In this document: piece after piece, positions 1-5,255 of the stretch
How the letters are laid out: every line of letters begins with the position of its first letter
How positions within the stretch are numbered: the stretch's first letter is position 1
Source of the DNA: Actinomycetota bacterium
Lineage (GTDB): Bacteria; Actinomycetota; Thermoleophilia; Solirubrobacterales; Solirubrobacteraceae
Reading direction: 5' to 3'
NCBI GenBank assembly: GCA_019348435.1
Contig: JAHWJM010000214.1
Location: 1-5,255, forward strand
Length of the DNA: 5,255 bases
Translations under genes and position numbers: made by a program
Notes under the pieces: generated by a model
The model's input: only the letters and a program-made list of their open reading frames with translations
Told to the model about the DNA's origin: nothing
Databases searched by the model: none

Positions 1-4
1 GCAC

Positions 5-17
5 AAGCACGTTGCTT
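5..17. promoter_or_regulatory. Candidate operator dyad upstream of the HxlR gene
   Basis: AAGCA-CGT-TGCTT is a perfect 5-bp inverted repeat with a 3-bp centre. It ends 11 bases before the GTG at 29. HxlR regulators often bind dyads just upstream of their own gene, so autoregulation is a reasonable guess. The first 28 bases are visibly less GC-rich than the coding DNA, which fits a promoter region. No convincing -10/-35 pair is visible. A dyad this short can occur by chance. Confidence 0.3.
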
Positions 18-28
18 CAGTCTGTAAA

Positions 29-406
29 GTGATGGGCAAGGACGATACCTGTCCGGTCTGCAAGACCGCTGAGATCGTTTGCGGGAAGTGGACGCTGCTC
101 CTCATCCGCGACCTGTCCGAGGGGCGCTCGCGCTTTTGCGAGCTCGAGCGCTCGCTGGCCGGCATCAGCCCCCGCACGCTCTCGCTGCGCCTGCGCGCAC
201 TCGAGGAGGAAGGCATCGTCGAGCGCGAGACCTTCCCCGAGGTCCCGCCGCGCGTGGAGTATCAGCTCACCGAGAAGGGCCGCGCGCTGCTGCCGATCAT
301 CGACGGCATGCGCACGTACGGCACGCACTGGCTAGGCGCGCACTGTGCTGACCTCCCGGCCGCCGACCTCGCGCCCGCCGGCGCGGTCGACGCCGCGGCG
401 GCGTAG
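29..406 (+). CDS. HxlR-family winged helix-turn-helix transcriptional regulator
   Basis: A small DNA-binding regulator of the HxlR (MarR-like) type, 125 aa, which is a usual length for the family. The signature runs through the protein: CPV at 8-10, CGKWTLLLIRDL at 18-29, RF.EL at 35-39, the recognition-helix region GISPRTLSLRLRALEEEGIVER at 45-66 (described by position), and the wing with VPPRVEYQLTEKGRALLPI at 72-90. The start is GTG 29 or ATG 32; neither has a good ribosome site. The frame is open to the window edge, but the drop in GC upstream argues for a start here. It is cysteine-rich: C8 and C11 form CPVC, and C18 replaces a glycine of the usual GGKW motif. C37 and C106 are also present. 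Family members such as YodB sense thiol stress through the first cysteine, so a redox or metal response is possible. The alanine-rich tail (about 107-125) lies outside the conserved domain and overlaps the convergent acyltransferase gene. The family call is firm; the effector and targets are unknown. Confidence 0.92.
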   Translation: MMGKDDTCPVCKTAEIVCGKWTLLLIRDLSEGRSRFCELERSLAGISPRTLSLRLRALEEEGIVERETFPEVPPRVEYQLTEKGRALLPIIDGMRTYGTHWLGAHCADLPAADLAPAGAVDAAAA

Positions 407-1588
407 CCGCTCCTCGTCCGCCTCGTTCGCCAGCCGGCGGTCGCGGCGCGCCGACCAGCGCAGAACCGGACGCTCGCACGCAACCCAGCTCACCGCGGCG
501 AGCGCCAGCGACGGAAGGAAGGCGATTGCGGATCCGAGCACCGGGTCCAGCGGCAGCAGGCCGTGGCCGCGCAGGACCATGAGTACCGGGACGTGCCACA
601 GGTAGAAGCCGTAGGAGATCGTCCCGAGCGCCACGAGCGCCCGCCCGCCGAGCAGGCGCCCCTGCGGCGCGGCGGCGAGCGCAGACACGATCAGCGCGAA
701 GCCGACCCCCGACGGCAGGTCGCGCAGCATGGAGAACGCGGTTGTCGCATCGATCCCGTTGGCGGGGGCGGCGCCCTTCGCGAAGGCGTCGACGACGATC
801 AGCGCGAGGCCTGTCGTGATGAGCATGCGCTTCTGGCGCAGGTCGATGCTGCGGCCGTGCAGAAGCAGTGCGGCGAGCATTCCCAGCGCGAAGTAGGGCA
901 GCATCGCGGCGAGGGTCTTCGAGAACGTCATGCCGAGGCCCTGACCGGCGATCGACCAGTTGTAGAGCATCCCGATCGCCAGCAGCGCGAGCGGTACCAG
1001 CGCCTGCATCCGCGGCCGCGGCGGCAGTCGCAGGGCGAGCCAGCCGACCAGGGGCAGCAGCGCGTAGAACATCACCTCGACCGCCAGCGACCACATGGGG
1101 GGGTTGAGCTTCATCACGGTCGCCGCGGAGAAGTTCTGGCCGAAGACGAGAAACAGCGGCAGCTGCTCGGCCGGCGGAAGCCGCAGGCCTGGAGTGCCGT
1201 TCAGGCCCCACAGCAGCGCGACGGAGCCCGTGAGCGCGATGTAGTAGGCGGGCAGGACGCGTACGGCGCGAGCGCGCACGTAGCGGCGCACGTCGGGCGC
1301 CTTGCCCTTGTCGAGCACGGCGGCGACCCAGGGGCGAAAGAGCAGGAAGCCCGACAGCACGAAGAACGCGACCAGCGCGAGACGCAGCTCATGAACCGCA
1401 TACTCGACGACGGACGAGCGGTCGGTCGCGTTCGGCTCCGGCATCGTGTACAGCCATCCGTGGAACGCGAAGATCGCCAGGGCTGCCATGCCGCGCAGCC
1501 CGTCCAGTGATGCCGACCGCCGGCCGGGCTTCGTGTGTGGGGCGACCGGCGTCACCGAGACGTCGGGCGCTTGCATAACCGCGTTCAT
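332..1588 (-). CDS. OafA/YrhL-type membrane O-acyltransferase (acyltransferase family 3)
   Basis: A polytopic inner-membrane enzyme of 418 aa that is expected to move an acyl group, commonly acetyl, onto a sugar of a surface polysaccharide, glycolipid or antibiotic-like product. Family landmarks are in order: SLDGLRG at 27-33; the catalytic-type histidine H43 in the first membrane helix (FHGW); AFFVLSGFLLFRP at 74-86; the basic RRYVRARAVRVLPAYY loop at 101-116; NPPMWSLAVEVMFY at 162-175; GTISYGFYLWHVPV at 322-335 with H332; and CERP at 371-374 near the end of the domain. Roughly ten hydrophobic segments are visible. The start ATG (1588-1586) has GAGGGG about 9 bases upstream; a second ATG lies at codon 5. 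The last 40 residues are charged, arginine-rich and not part of the domain. Residues 395-418 are encoded antisense to the end of the HxlR gene. It is divergent from the Fur-family gene. The acceptor substrate cannot be told from sequence. Confidence 0.93.
   Translation of the reverse strand: MNAVMQAPDVSVTPVAPHTKPGRRSASLDGLRGMAALAIFAFHGWLYTMPEPNATDRSSVVEYAVHELRLALVAFFVLSGFLLFRPWVAAVLDKGKAPDVRRYVRARAVRVLPAYYIALTGSVALLWGLNGTPGLRLPPAEQLPLFLVFGQNFSAATVMKLNPPMWSLAVEVMFYALLPLVGWLALRLPPRPRMQALVPLALLAIGMLYNWSIAGQGLGMTFSKTLAAMLPYFALGMLAALLLHGRSIDLRQKRMLITTGLALIVVDAFAKGAAPANGIDATTAFSMLRDLPSGVGFALIVSALAAAPQGRLLGGRALVALGTISYGFYLWHVPVLMVLRGHGLLPLDPVLGSAIAFLPSLALAAVSWVACERPVLRWSARRDRRLANEADEERLRRRGVDRAGGREVGGREVSTVRA
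350..379. repeat. 15-bp imperfect tandem duplication in the convergent overlap
   Basis: Two adjacent 15-mers (350-364 and 365-379) both begin GACCTC and match at 13 of 15 positions. Because the repeat is a whole number of codons it is read through in both genes. It gives ADLPA/ADLAPA in the HxlR tail and GGREV/GGREV in the acyltransferase tail. It looks like a small slippage duplication in sequence under weak constraint. Confidence 0.5.
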
Positions 1589-1635
1589 CCTACCCAGCCC
1601 CTCACGGGGTCACGCAGCGTGGCAGGATGCGCTCG
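1589..1635. promoter_or_regulatory. Divergent intergenic region with two inverted repeats
   Basis: Only 38-47 bp separate the starts of the acyltransferase (leftward) and the Fur-family gene (rightward). The gap holds CCCC-TCAC-GGGG at 1598-1609 and a perfect dyad CACGC-A-GCGTG at 1611-1621. Two full promoters cannot fit side by side, so they must overlap each other or lie in the coding regions. The second dyad ends just before the GGCAGG that probably serves the Fur gene, a fitting place for an operator. No AT-rich classical Fur box and no clear -10/-35 hexamers are visible. Confidence 0.35.
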
Positions 1636-2088
1636 ATGAGCGACACGACCCACAAGCGCTGGGTGCAGCATTCCAACGCGGTGCTGCGCGCGGCAGGACT
1701 GCGCGCGAGCGCCGGGCGCACCGCCGTCGTCGAGCTGCTCAGCCGCCAGAGTTGCCTGCTGACCGCGCAGGAGATCGCCGACCGGCTTCGCGAGGAGGGC
1801 AGCGCCGGCTCGACGGCGACGGTCTATCGCGCGCTCGAGACCCTGCACGAGCTCGGCCTGCTGCGCCGTTTCGACGCCGAGGGCGTCGCGCGCTACGAGC
1901 CGGTCGATCCGTCCGGCGACCACCACCACCACATCGTGCTCGAGGAGACGGGCGACGTCGTGCCCTTCGACGACGCCGAACTCGAGCGCGCGATCGCCGG
2001 CATCGGCCAGCGGCTGGGCCTGATCGTCACGAGCCACGACATCATCCTGCGCGGCCGGTTGATCGACGATCCACCCGAGTCTGACTAG
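1636..2088 (+). CDS. Fur-family metalloregulator lacking the structural-zinc cysteines
   Basis: A ferric-uptake-regulator family repressor of 150 aa from ATG 1636, or 153 aa from ATG 1627. I prefer 1636 because GGCAGG (1621-1626) is 9 bases upstream, whereas the earlier ATG abuts that sequence. Numbered from 1627: the N-terminal winged helix covers about 12-85, with AGLRASAGRTAVVELL (23-38) and the recognition helix STATVYRALETLHELGLL (62-79). The dimerisation part has RYEPVD (89-94, E91), the HHHH cluster (99-102), PFDDAELE (113-120) and the late TSHDIILRG (135-143, H137). In most Fur, Zur and PerR proteins the HHHH segment is followed by CxxCG, and a second CxxC lies near the C-terminus. 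Here these are LEETG and RLIDDP, so the structural zinc site is absent. The position of E. coli Fur H33 appears to be L44. The only cysteine is C43. Metal and targets (iron, zinc, peroxide) cannot be assigned. It is divergent from the acyltransferase and may control it and itself. Confidence 0.93.
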   Translation: MSDTTHKRWVQHSNAVLRAAGLRASAGRTAVVELLSRQSCLLTAQEIADRLREEGSAGSTATVYRALETLHELGLLRRFDAEGVARYEPVDPSGDHHHHIVLEETGDVVPFDDAELERAIAGIGQRLGLIVTSHDIILRGRLIDDPPESD

Positions 2089-2132
2089 CCAGCTTCCGGC
2101 TCTATCAGACGCCTGAAGGCCGCGTTTGGGTC

Positions 2133-2158
2133 GACCCCGGCGCTGCGGCGCTGGGGTC
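2133..2158 (+). terminator. Strong hairpin, probable terminator of the Fur-family gene
   Basis: Arms 2133-2143 and 2148-2158 pair over 11 bp with a single G-U wobble, closing a TGCG loop. C(UGCG)G fits the extra-stable UNCG tetraloop class. It lies 44 bases after the Fur-family stop codon and 70 bases before the next gene. There is no T-run after it, only CCCCTCGTTC. That is common for presumed terminators in high-GC actinobacteria but leaves the call unproven. A GGGTCGACCC palindrome (2128-2137) overlaps the left arm. Confidence 0.55.
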
Positions 2159-2169
2159 CCCTCGTTCAA

Positions 2170-2182
2170 GTGCTGACAGCAC
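2170..2182. promoter_or_regulatory. Candidate operator dyad upstream of the three-gene unit
   Basis: GTGCT-GAC-AGCAC is a perfect 5-bp inverted repeat around a 3-bp centre, placed between the hairpin and the first gene of the rightward unit. A second small dyad, TGCA-GCG-TGCA, follows at 2186-2196. The position suits a repressor site or an RNA hairpin in the leader. No recognisable promoter hexamers were found in 2089-2228. Confidence 0.3.
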
Positions 2183-2195
2183 CTTTGCAGCGTGC

Positions 2196-2201
2196 AGGAG
2201 G
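2196..2201 (+). promoter_or_regulatory. Perfect Shine-Dalgarno sequence at an unusual distance
   Basis: AGGAGG ends 27 bases before the ATG at 2229, far beyond the usual 5-10 bases. No ATG, GTG or TTG in any frame lies at a normal distance behind it. CCTCC at 2220-2224, just before the ATG, is complementary to GGAGG at 2197-2201. A 5-bp stem with an 18-base loop could therefore either hide the site or bring it near the start codon. GGGG at 2212-2215 is the only other purine run, 13 bases from the ATG. Confidence 0.35.
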
Positions 2202-2228
2202 CCTCTCGCGCGGGGCGAACCTCCCGCC

Positions 2229-3479
2229 ATGCGCCACCGCCCCCTGCATGCCGCCCTCAGCGCCTTCGCCGACGAGGCCGCGTGGCAGCTCACCGAAGCG
2301 ACCGCCGACGGCGCCGAGGTGCCGTTCGAGATCATCGAGTCGCGCGGAGCACGCCGCGACACGCCGCTGTACTGCTACCGGCCGCTGACGGAGACCTTCA
2401 TCCGCGACCGCAAGGGCCTGCTCGAGTTGCTGCCCTCCTATCCGGCCGCGTCGCGTGCGCTGGCGGCGCTGGAAGGCGTCGGCGACTACCTGCGCGAGCA
2501 GTCCGAGCCGCGCGTGCCGGCCGAGCCGCGGGAGCGCGCCGATGTCGCGCTGCGCGTCTTCGTCAGCCGCGTCTTCAGCGAGACGACGGACTTCGTGATC
2601 ACGCCCGAGCGGTTCGAGCGCGCCTACAGCGAGCTCGAGGACGCGCTGCTCGACGGGCGCGCCGAGTGCGTCGTGGTGGCGCCGCTGCTCGGCCTGCAGC
2701 TCGTCTCGGCCGAGGTGCCGCTCGGCCAGGGGCTGTCGCTCATCCGCGGCGACGAGCTGCCCGACGCGCCGCCGGAGGCGATCTGGCCCGCCGGCGCCGA
2801 CGAGCCCTGCGTGCTCGCCTGCCTGACGCTGACCGACGATCCCGCCGCGTCCGCGCCGTTCAGGGAGGCAACCGTGCGCTTTCGCCGCCTGCTGACGGCG
2901 CTGCGCCTCTACGAGCCGCTGCGCGTCGCGCTCGGCCCCGTCGCCTGGCAGCGCACCGGCGGCGGCGCCTGGTCGCCGGGCGCCCTCGGGACGACCGGCC
3001 GCGCCAACGGCGTGCTGCTGATCGGTGAGGACGCCGAGGACGAGCTGCGCGCCTTCTGCAACCTCATCGCCCGCCGCACGCCGCGCTCGGGAGAGCTGGC
3101 GTGGGCGCTGCGCCGCTTCGAGCTCGGCTGCGAGCGCGCGAGCGCGGTCGAGGCGCTGACCGACCACCTCCTCGCGCTGCGCGCGCTGCTCGAGCCGGAG
3201 GGGCCGCAGAGCGGACGCCTCGCCGGTCGCGTCGCCGCGCTGTGCGCCATGCCGGAGGAGCGCTTGCGGATCACCGAGCGCGTCGCCCACGCCGCGTCGC
3301 TCGAGCGGTCGATCATCGCCGGCCTGGCGCCGACCGACGGCGGTGTCGAGAAGCTGCTCGCGGAGATCACCGACCACCTGCGCGCGCTGCTGCGCGACGT
3401 GCTGTGCGGCCACCTGGACTCGGATCTGCGGTCGGTGGCGGACCGGCTGCTGGCGGACGAGGGCGTGGCGGCGGCCTGA
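2229..3479 (+). CDS. Uncharacterised protein, tentatively Apea-like HEPN with degraded active site
   Basis: A 416-aa soluble protein with no signal peptide or membrane segment, and no name I can give with certainty. The layout resembles Apea-like HEPN proteins. A mixed N-terminal half has the stretch VAPLLGLQLVSAEVPLGQGLSLIRG (150-174, by position), where those proteins often carry a 'plhgl...l..glsIr' pattern. The C-terminal half is helical (about 270-395), with LRRFELGCERAS (294-305), LTDHLLALRALLEPEG (310-325) and LERSIIAG (358-365). In active HEPN ribonucleases the last element reads roughly RSxIVHG, giving an RX4-6H motif. Here R360 is kept but the histidine position is glycine or alanine. 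R347 and H354 in the preceding helix fit RX6H only formally. The start is ATG 2229, the only ATG/GTG/TTG in this frame from 2100 onward. Third-position G/C is strong, so the frame is real. It leads the unit with the pyruvyl transferase 74 bp downstream. Coding status is confident; the domain call is about even odds. Confidence 0.85.
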   Translation: MRHRPLHAALSAFADEAAWQLTEATADGAEVPFEIIESRGARRDTPLYCYRPLTETFIRDRKGLLELLPSYPAASRALAALEGVGDYLREQSEPRVPAEPRERADVALRVFVSRVFSETTDFVITPERFERAYSELEDALLDGRAECVVVAPLLGLQLVSAEVPLGQGLSLIRGDELPDAPPEAIWPAGADEPCVLACLTLTDDPAASAPFREATVRFRRLLTALRLYEPLRVALGPVAWQRTGGGAWSPGALGTTGRANGVLLIGEDAEDELRAFCNLIARRTPRSGELAWALRRFELGCERASAVEALTDHLLALRALLEPEGPQSGRLAGRVAALCAMPEERLRITERVAHAASLERSIIAGLAPTDGGVEKLLAEITDHLRALLRDVLCGHLDSDLRSVADRLLADEGVAAA

Positions 3480-3553
3480 GGGCGAGCCGGCTGCGCACCG
3501 CCCGGCGGCGAGCGAACGACAAGCGGGCGCGCGCGGCGGGTAATGGAGCGGAG

Positions 3554-4678
3554 ATGGCGAGGGTGGTTGGCTTGATCGGCTCCTACGGCGGCCTGAACGC
3601 CGGCGATGAGGCGATCCTCACGGTGGCCATCACGCAGCTGCGCGAGGCGGTGCCGGGGGTGGAGATCGTCGTGTTCTCGCGCGACCGCGACCACACGCGT
3701 CGCCATCACGACGTCGACCGCGTCGTGGCGGCGCGTGAGGCGGTGCGCGAGGAGCTCGAGGCCGAGATGAAGCGCATGAACCTCCTGCTGCTGGGCGGGG
3801 GCGGCATCCTCTACGACGACGAGGCGGGCTCATATCTGCGCCTGGTGCGCTTTGCCCAGGACGCCGGCGTCGCGACCGCGACCTACGCTGTCGGCGCCGG
3901 CCCGCTGGAGCGCCCCGCCGAGCGCGAGGCGGTGGCCGACGTGCTCAACGAGATGGAGCTCATCACCGTGCGGGAGAAGGCCGCGAAGCGGCTGCTCGAG
4001 GAGAGCGGGGTGCAGCGCGACATCGCGGTGACCGCCGATCCGGCGCTGCTGCTCGAGCCAGAGCGGTTCACGCAGGAGATGCTCGAGCACGAGGGGCTGT
4101 CCGGCAGCCAGCGGCTCATCGGGATGTCCGTGCGCGAGGCGGGCAGCGCAATGTCCGAGACGCAGGCCGGCGAGTATCACGCGCTGCTCGCCAACGCCGC
4201 GGACTTCATGGTCGACCGCTTCGACGCGCAGGTCCTGTTCGTGGCGCTCGAGCGCAAGGACATCCGCGAGGCGCATCGCGTCGTGGGTCGGATGGCGTTG
4301 CCCGAGAACGCCTGGGTGCTCAAGCGCAGCTATGGCCCGCGCCAGCTGCTCGGCCTGATGGAGCATCTCGACATGGCGGTCGGGATGCGCCTGCACTTCC
4401 TGCTGTTCGCGGCGACGGCGGGCCTGCCCGTCGCTGCGCTGCCCTACGCGACGAAGGTGCGCGACTTCCTCGCGGCGCTCGAGGTGCGATCCCCGGACCC
4501 GGAGCGGTCGGGTCACGCCGGTGCGCTGCTGTCGCACATCGATCGCCTTTGGGACGGCCGCGACGAGCAGGTCGAGCATGTTCGCGAGCGTCTGCCGAGC
4601 CTGCAGGAGGCGGCGCGCGAGAACGTGCGCCTGATCGTCGATCTCCTCGATCGCCATGCCCCCGCTGCAGCGTCCTGA
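3554..4678 (+). CDS. csaB: Polysaccharide pyruvyl transferase family protein, CsaB-like
   Basis: A 374-aa cytoplasmic transferase of the polysaccharide pyruvyl transferase family. Such enzymes put a ketal-linked pyruvate from phosphoenolpyruvate onto a sugar. In Bacillus, CsaB pyruvylates the secondary cell-wall polymer that anchors S-layer-homology proteins. Visible motifs: GSYGGLNAGDEAIL (9-22, the family's N-terminal signature); LLLLGGGGILYDD (77-89); TYAVGAGPL (110-118); ITVREKAAKRLL (137-148); TADPALLLEP (160-169); IGMSVRE (189-195); and VGMRLHFLLFAATAGLPVAAL (276-296, by position), with R279 and H281 matching the conserved RxH thought to bind phosphoenolpyruvate. YATKVRDF (298-305) also fits. 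ATG 3554 is chosen because GGAG (3545-3548) is 5 bases upstream and the family signature begins at once. The frame is open much further left, but that part is antisense-like noise over the previous gene. There is no signal peptide. The family is firm; csaB as a symbol is by resemblance and the acceptor polymer is unknown. Confidence 0.9.
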   Translation: MARVVGLIGSYGGLNAGDEAILTVAITQLREAVPGVEIVVFSRDRDHTRRHHDVDRVVAAREAVREELEAEMKRMNLLLLGGGGILYDDEAGSYLRLVRFAQDAGVATATYAVGAGPLERPAEREAVADVLNEMELITVREKAAKRLLEESGVQRDIAVTADPALLLEPERFTQEMLEHEGLSGSQRLIGMSVREAGSAMSETQAGEYHALLANAADFMVDRFDAQVLFVALERKDIREAHRVVGRMALPENAWVLKRSYGPRQLLGLMEHLDMAVGMRLHFLLFAATAGLPVAALPYATKVRDFLAALEVRSPDPERSGHAGALLSHIDRLWDGRDEQVEHVRERLPSLQEAARENVRLIVDLLDRHAPAAAS

Positions 4679-5255
4679 ACGCCCGGCGCAGTTCACGCTG
4701 CCGGCCCGGCGAGCGACCGTCGCCGCGCGCCCGGATGTCGTCGTCGTCGGCGGCGGGCCGGCCGGGATCGGAGCCGCGGTCGGGGCCTCGCGCACCGGAG
4801 CGGACGTGCTGCTCGCAGAGCGCTACGGATTTCTCGGCGGCAACGCGACGGTGGCGCTCGTCATGCCGCTCATGTCGTGGCACAACGAGGTGCGCGGCGC
4901 GCGTGCGCGCGGCGACGACGAGCCACTGCGGCTGCTGCCCGGCGACCACGGGCCGGGCGAGCCCGTCGTGGCGGGCGCGCTGCTGGAGCTCATGGAGCAG
5001 CTGCTTCGCAGGCGGGGCGCCATCGCCCCGAGCGAGGAGACCGGCTACACGGTTCCGATCGACCCCGAGGCCTACAAGTCCGCCGCGCTCGACCTGCTCG
5101 ACGCGGCCGGCGTGCGCTACCTGCTGCATGCGTTCGCCTCCGGCGTGGTCGGCGAGCCGGGCCGACCCGTAGGCGTCGTGCTCGAGACGAAATCCGGCCC
5201 GCTGGTCGTACAGGCGCCGGTGATCGTCGACGCGACGGGCGACGGCGACGTCGCG
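4656..5255 (+). CDS. FAD-dependent oxidoreductase, 5' part (runs off the window)
   Basis: The first 200 codons of a flavoprotein; the rest lies beyond the right edge. The N-terminal Rossmann fold is clear: DVVVVGGGPAGIGAAVGASRTG (27-48, by position) carries GxGxxG, E55 ends the second strand where it would hold the ribose of FAD, and RYGFLGGNAT (56-65) follows. IDPEAYKSAALDLL (135-148) and VIVDATGDGDVA (189-200, the second FAD contact) are typical of the FAD_oxidored family, whose members often run to 400-600 aa. The substrate cannot be told from this part. The start is ATG 4656, inside the last 23 bp of the csaB-like gene and in another frame. It has no Shine-Dalgarno, so translation is probably coupled to the upstream gene. 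No later ATG/GTG start precedes the FAD motif in this frame. The roughly 26 residues ahead of the fold are proline- and arginine-rich without signal-peptide character. Confidence 0.9.
   Translation, partial: MPPLQRPERPAQFTLPARRATVAARPDVVVVGGGPAGIGAAVGASRTGADVLLAERYGFLGGNATVALVMPLMSWHNEVRGARARGDDEPLRLLPGDHGPGEPVVAGALLELMEQLLRRRGAIAPSEETGYTVPIDPEAYKSAALDLLDAAGVRYLLHAFASGVVGEPGRPVGVVLETKSGPLVVQAPVIVDATGDGDVA

Noticed and set aside
390..404. ACGCC-GCGGC-GGCGT inverted repeat as a bidirectional terminator between convergent genes
   Set aside because: The stem is only 5 bp, there is no T-run on either strand, and it lies inside both coding sequences. GC-rich repeats of this kind are expected by chance here.
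297..1211. Second minus-strand frame of 304 codons within the acyltransferase region
   Set aside because: It is alanine- and arginine-rich without motifs and fully overlaps the recognised gene in another frame.
563..1510. Plus-strand open frame of 315 codons opposite the acyltransferase
   Set aside because: The acyltransferase on the minus strand has every family motif. The plus frame gives a repetitive R/Q/E/H-rich product typical of a shadow.
1920..1935. CAC trinucleotide run that looks like a simple repeat
   Set aside because: It encodes the conserved HHHH metal-binding cluster of the Fur-family protein, so it needs no repeat explanation.
1585..2169. Minus-strand open frame of 194 codons opposite the Fur-family gene
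   Set aside because: The Fur-family protein is unmistakable on the plus strand. The antisense frame has no motif and would overlap the start of the acyltransferase.
2166..3413. Long open frame on the minus strand opposite the HEPN-like gene (415 codons)
   Set aside because: Its product is rich in R, Q, E, H and G with no hydrophobic core or motif, as expected for the antisense of a high-GC gene. The plus-strand frame has the proper codon bias.
3486..3506. GCCGG/CCGGC hairpin in the 74-bp gap before the pyruvyl transferase as a terminator
   Set aside because: A 5-bp stem with an 11-base loop and no T-run is too weak. The gap is more simply an intra-unit spacer.
3101..3553. Upstream extension of the CsaB-like frame by 151 codons
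   Set aside because: The extension overlaps the 416-aa gene, is R/A-rich noise, and the family signature starts right after ATG 3554, which has a good ribosome site.
3830..4795. Minus-strand open frame of 321 codons across the pyruvyl transferase and FAD gene start
   Set aside because: It crosses two well-identified plus-strand genes and shows only shadow composition.

Overview
The window is GC-rich throughout (about 70% by eye), with a strong third-position G/C bias in every real gene. It lacks insertion sequences, tRNA or rRNA genes, CRISPR repeats and phage genes. The gene set is a cysteine-rich HxlR regulator, an OafA-type acyltransferase, a Fur-family regulator, a CsaB-like pyruvyl transferase and a FAD oxidoreductase. 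Together with the codon use this suggests a high-GC actinobacterium, perhaps of the Thermoleophilia/Solirubrobacterales kind. That placement is inference from composition and protein style, not a measured phylogeny.

Left part (1-2160): an HxlR-family winged-helix regulator (29-406, +) converges with a membrane O-acyltransferase (332-1588, -). The two coding ends overlap by 75 bp, in poorly conserved tails of both proteins. The acyltransferase is divergent from a Fur-family regulator (about 1636-2088, +). The gap of only 38-47 bp between them holds two short inverted repeats, so their promoters must overlap each other or the genes. A strong 11-bp hairpin with a UNCG-type loop (2133-2158) follows the Fur gene.

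Right part (2161-5255): three co-directional genes probably form a transcription unit. The first (2229-3479) is a 416-aa protein I recognise only tentatively, as resembling Apea-like HEPN proteins with a degraded RX4-6H site. After 74 bp comes a polysaccharide pyruvyl transferase of the CsaB type (3554-4678). Its last 23 bp overlap the start of a FAD-dependent oxidoreductase (4656 to beyond the window edge). The acyltransferase and pyruvyl transferase both point to decoration of cell-envelope polymers. How the FAD enzyme and the HEPN-like protein relate to that is not evident.

No clear new system is visible. The points most worth a second look are the HEPN-like protein with an eroded catalytic motif, the Fur protein lacking the usual structural-zinc cysteines, the CxxC-bearing HxlR regulator, and a perfect but misplaced Shine-Dalgarno sequence at 2196-2201.
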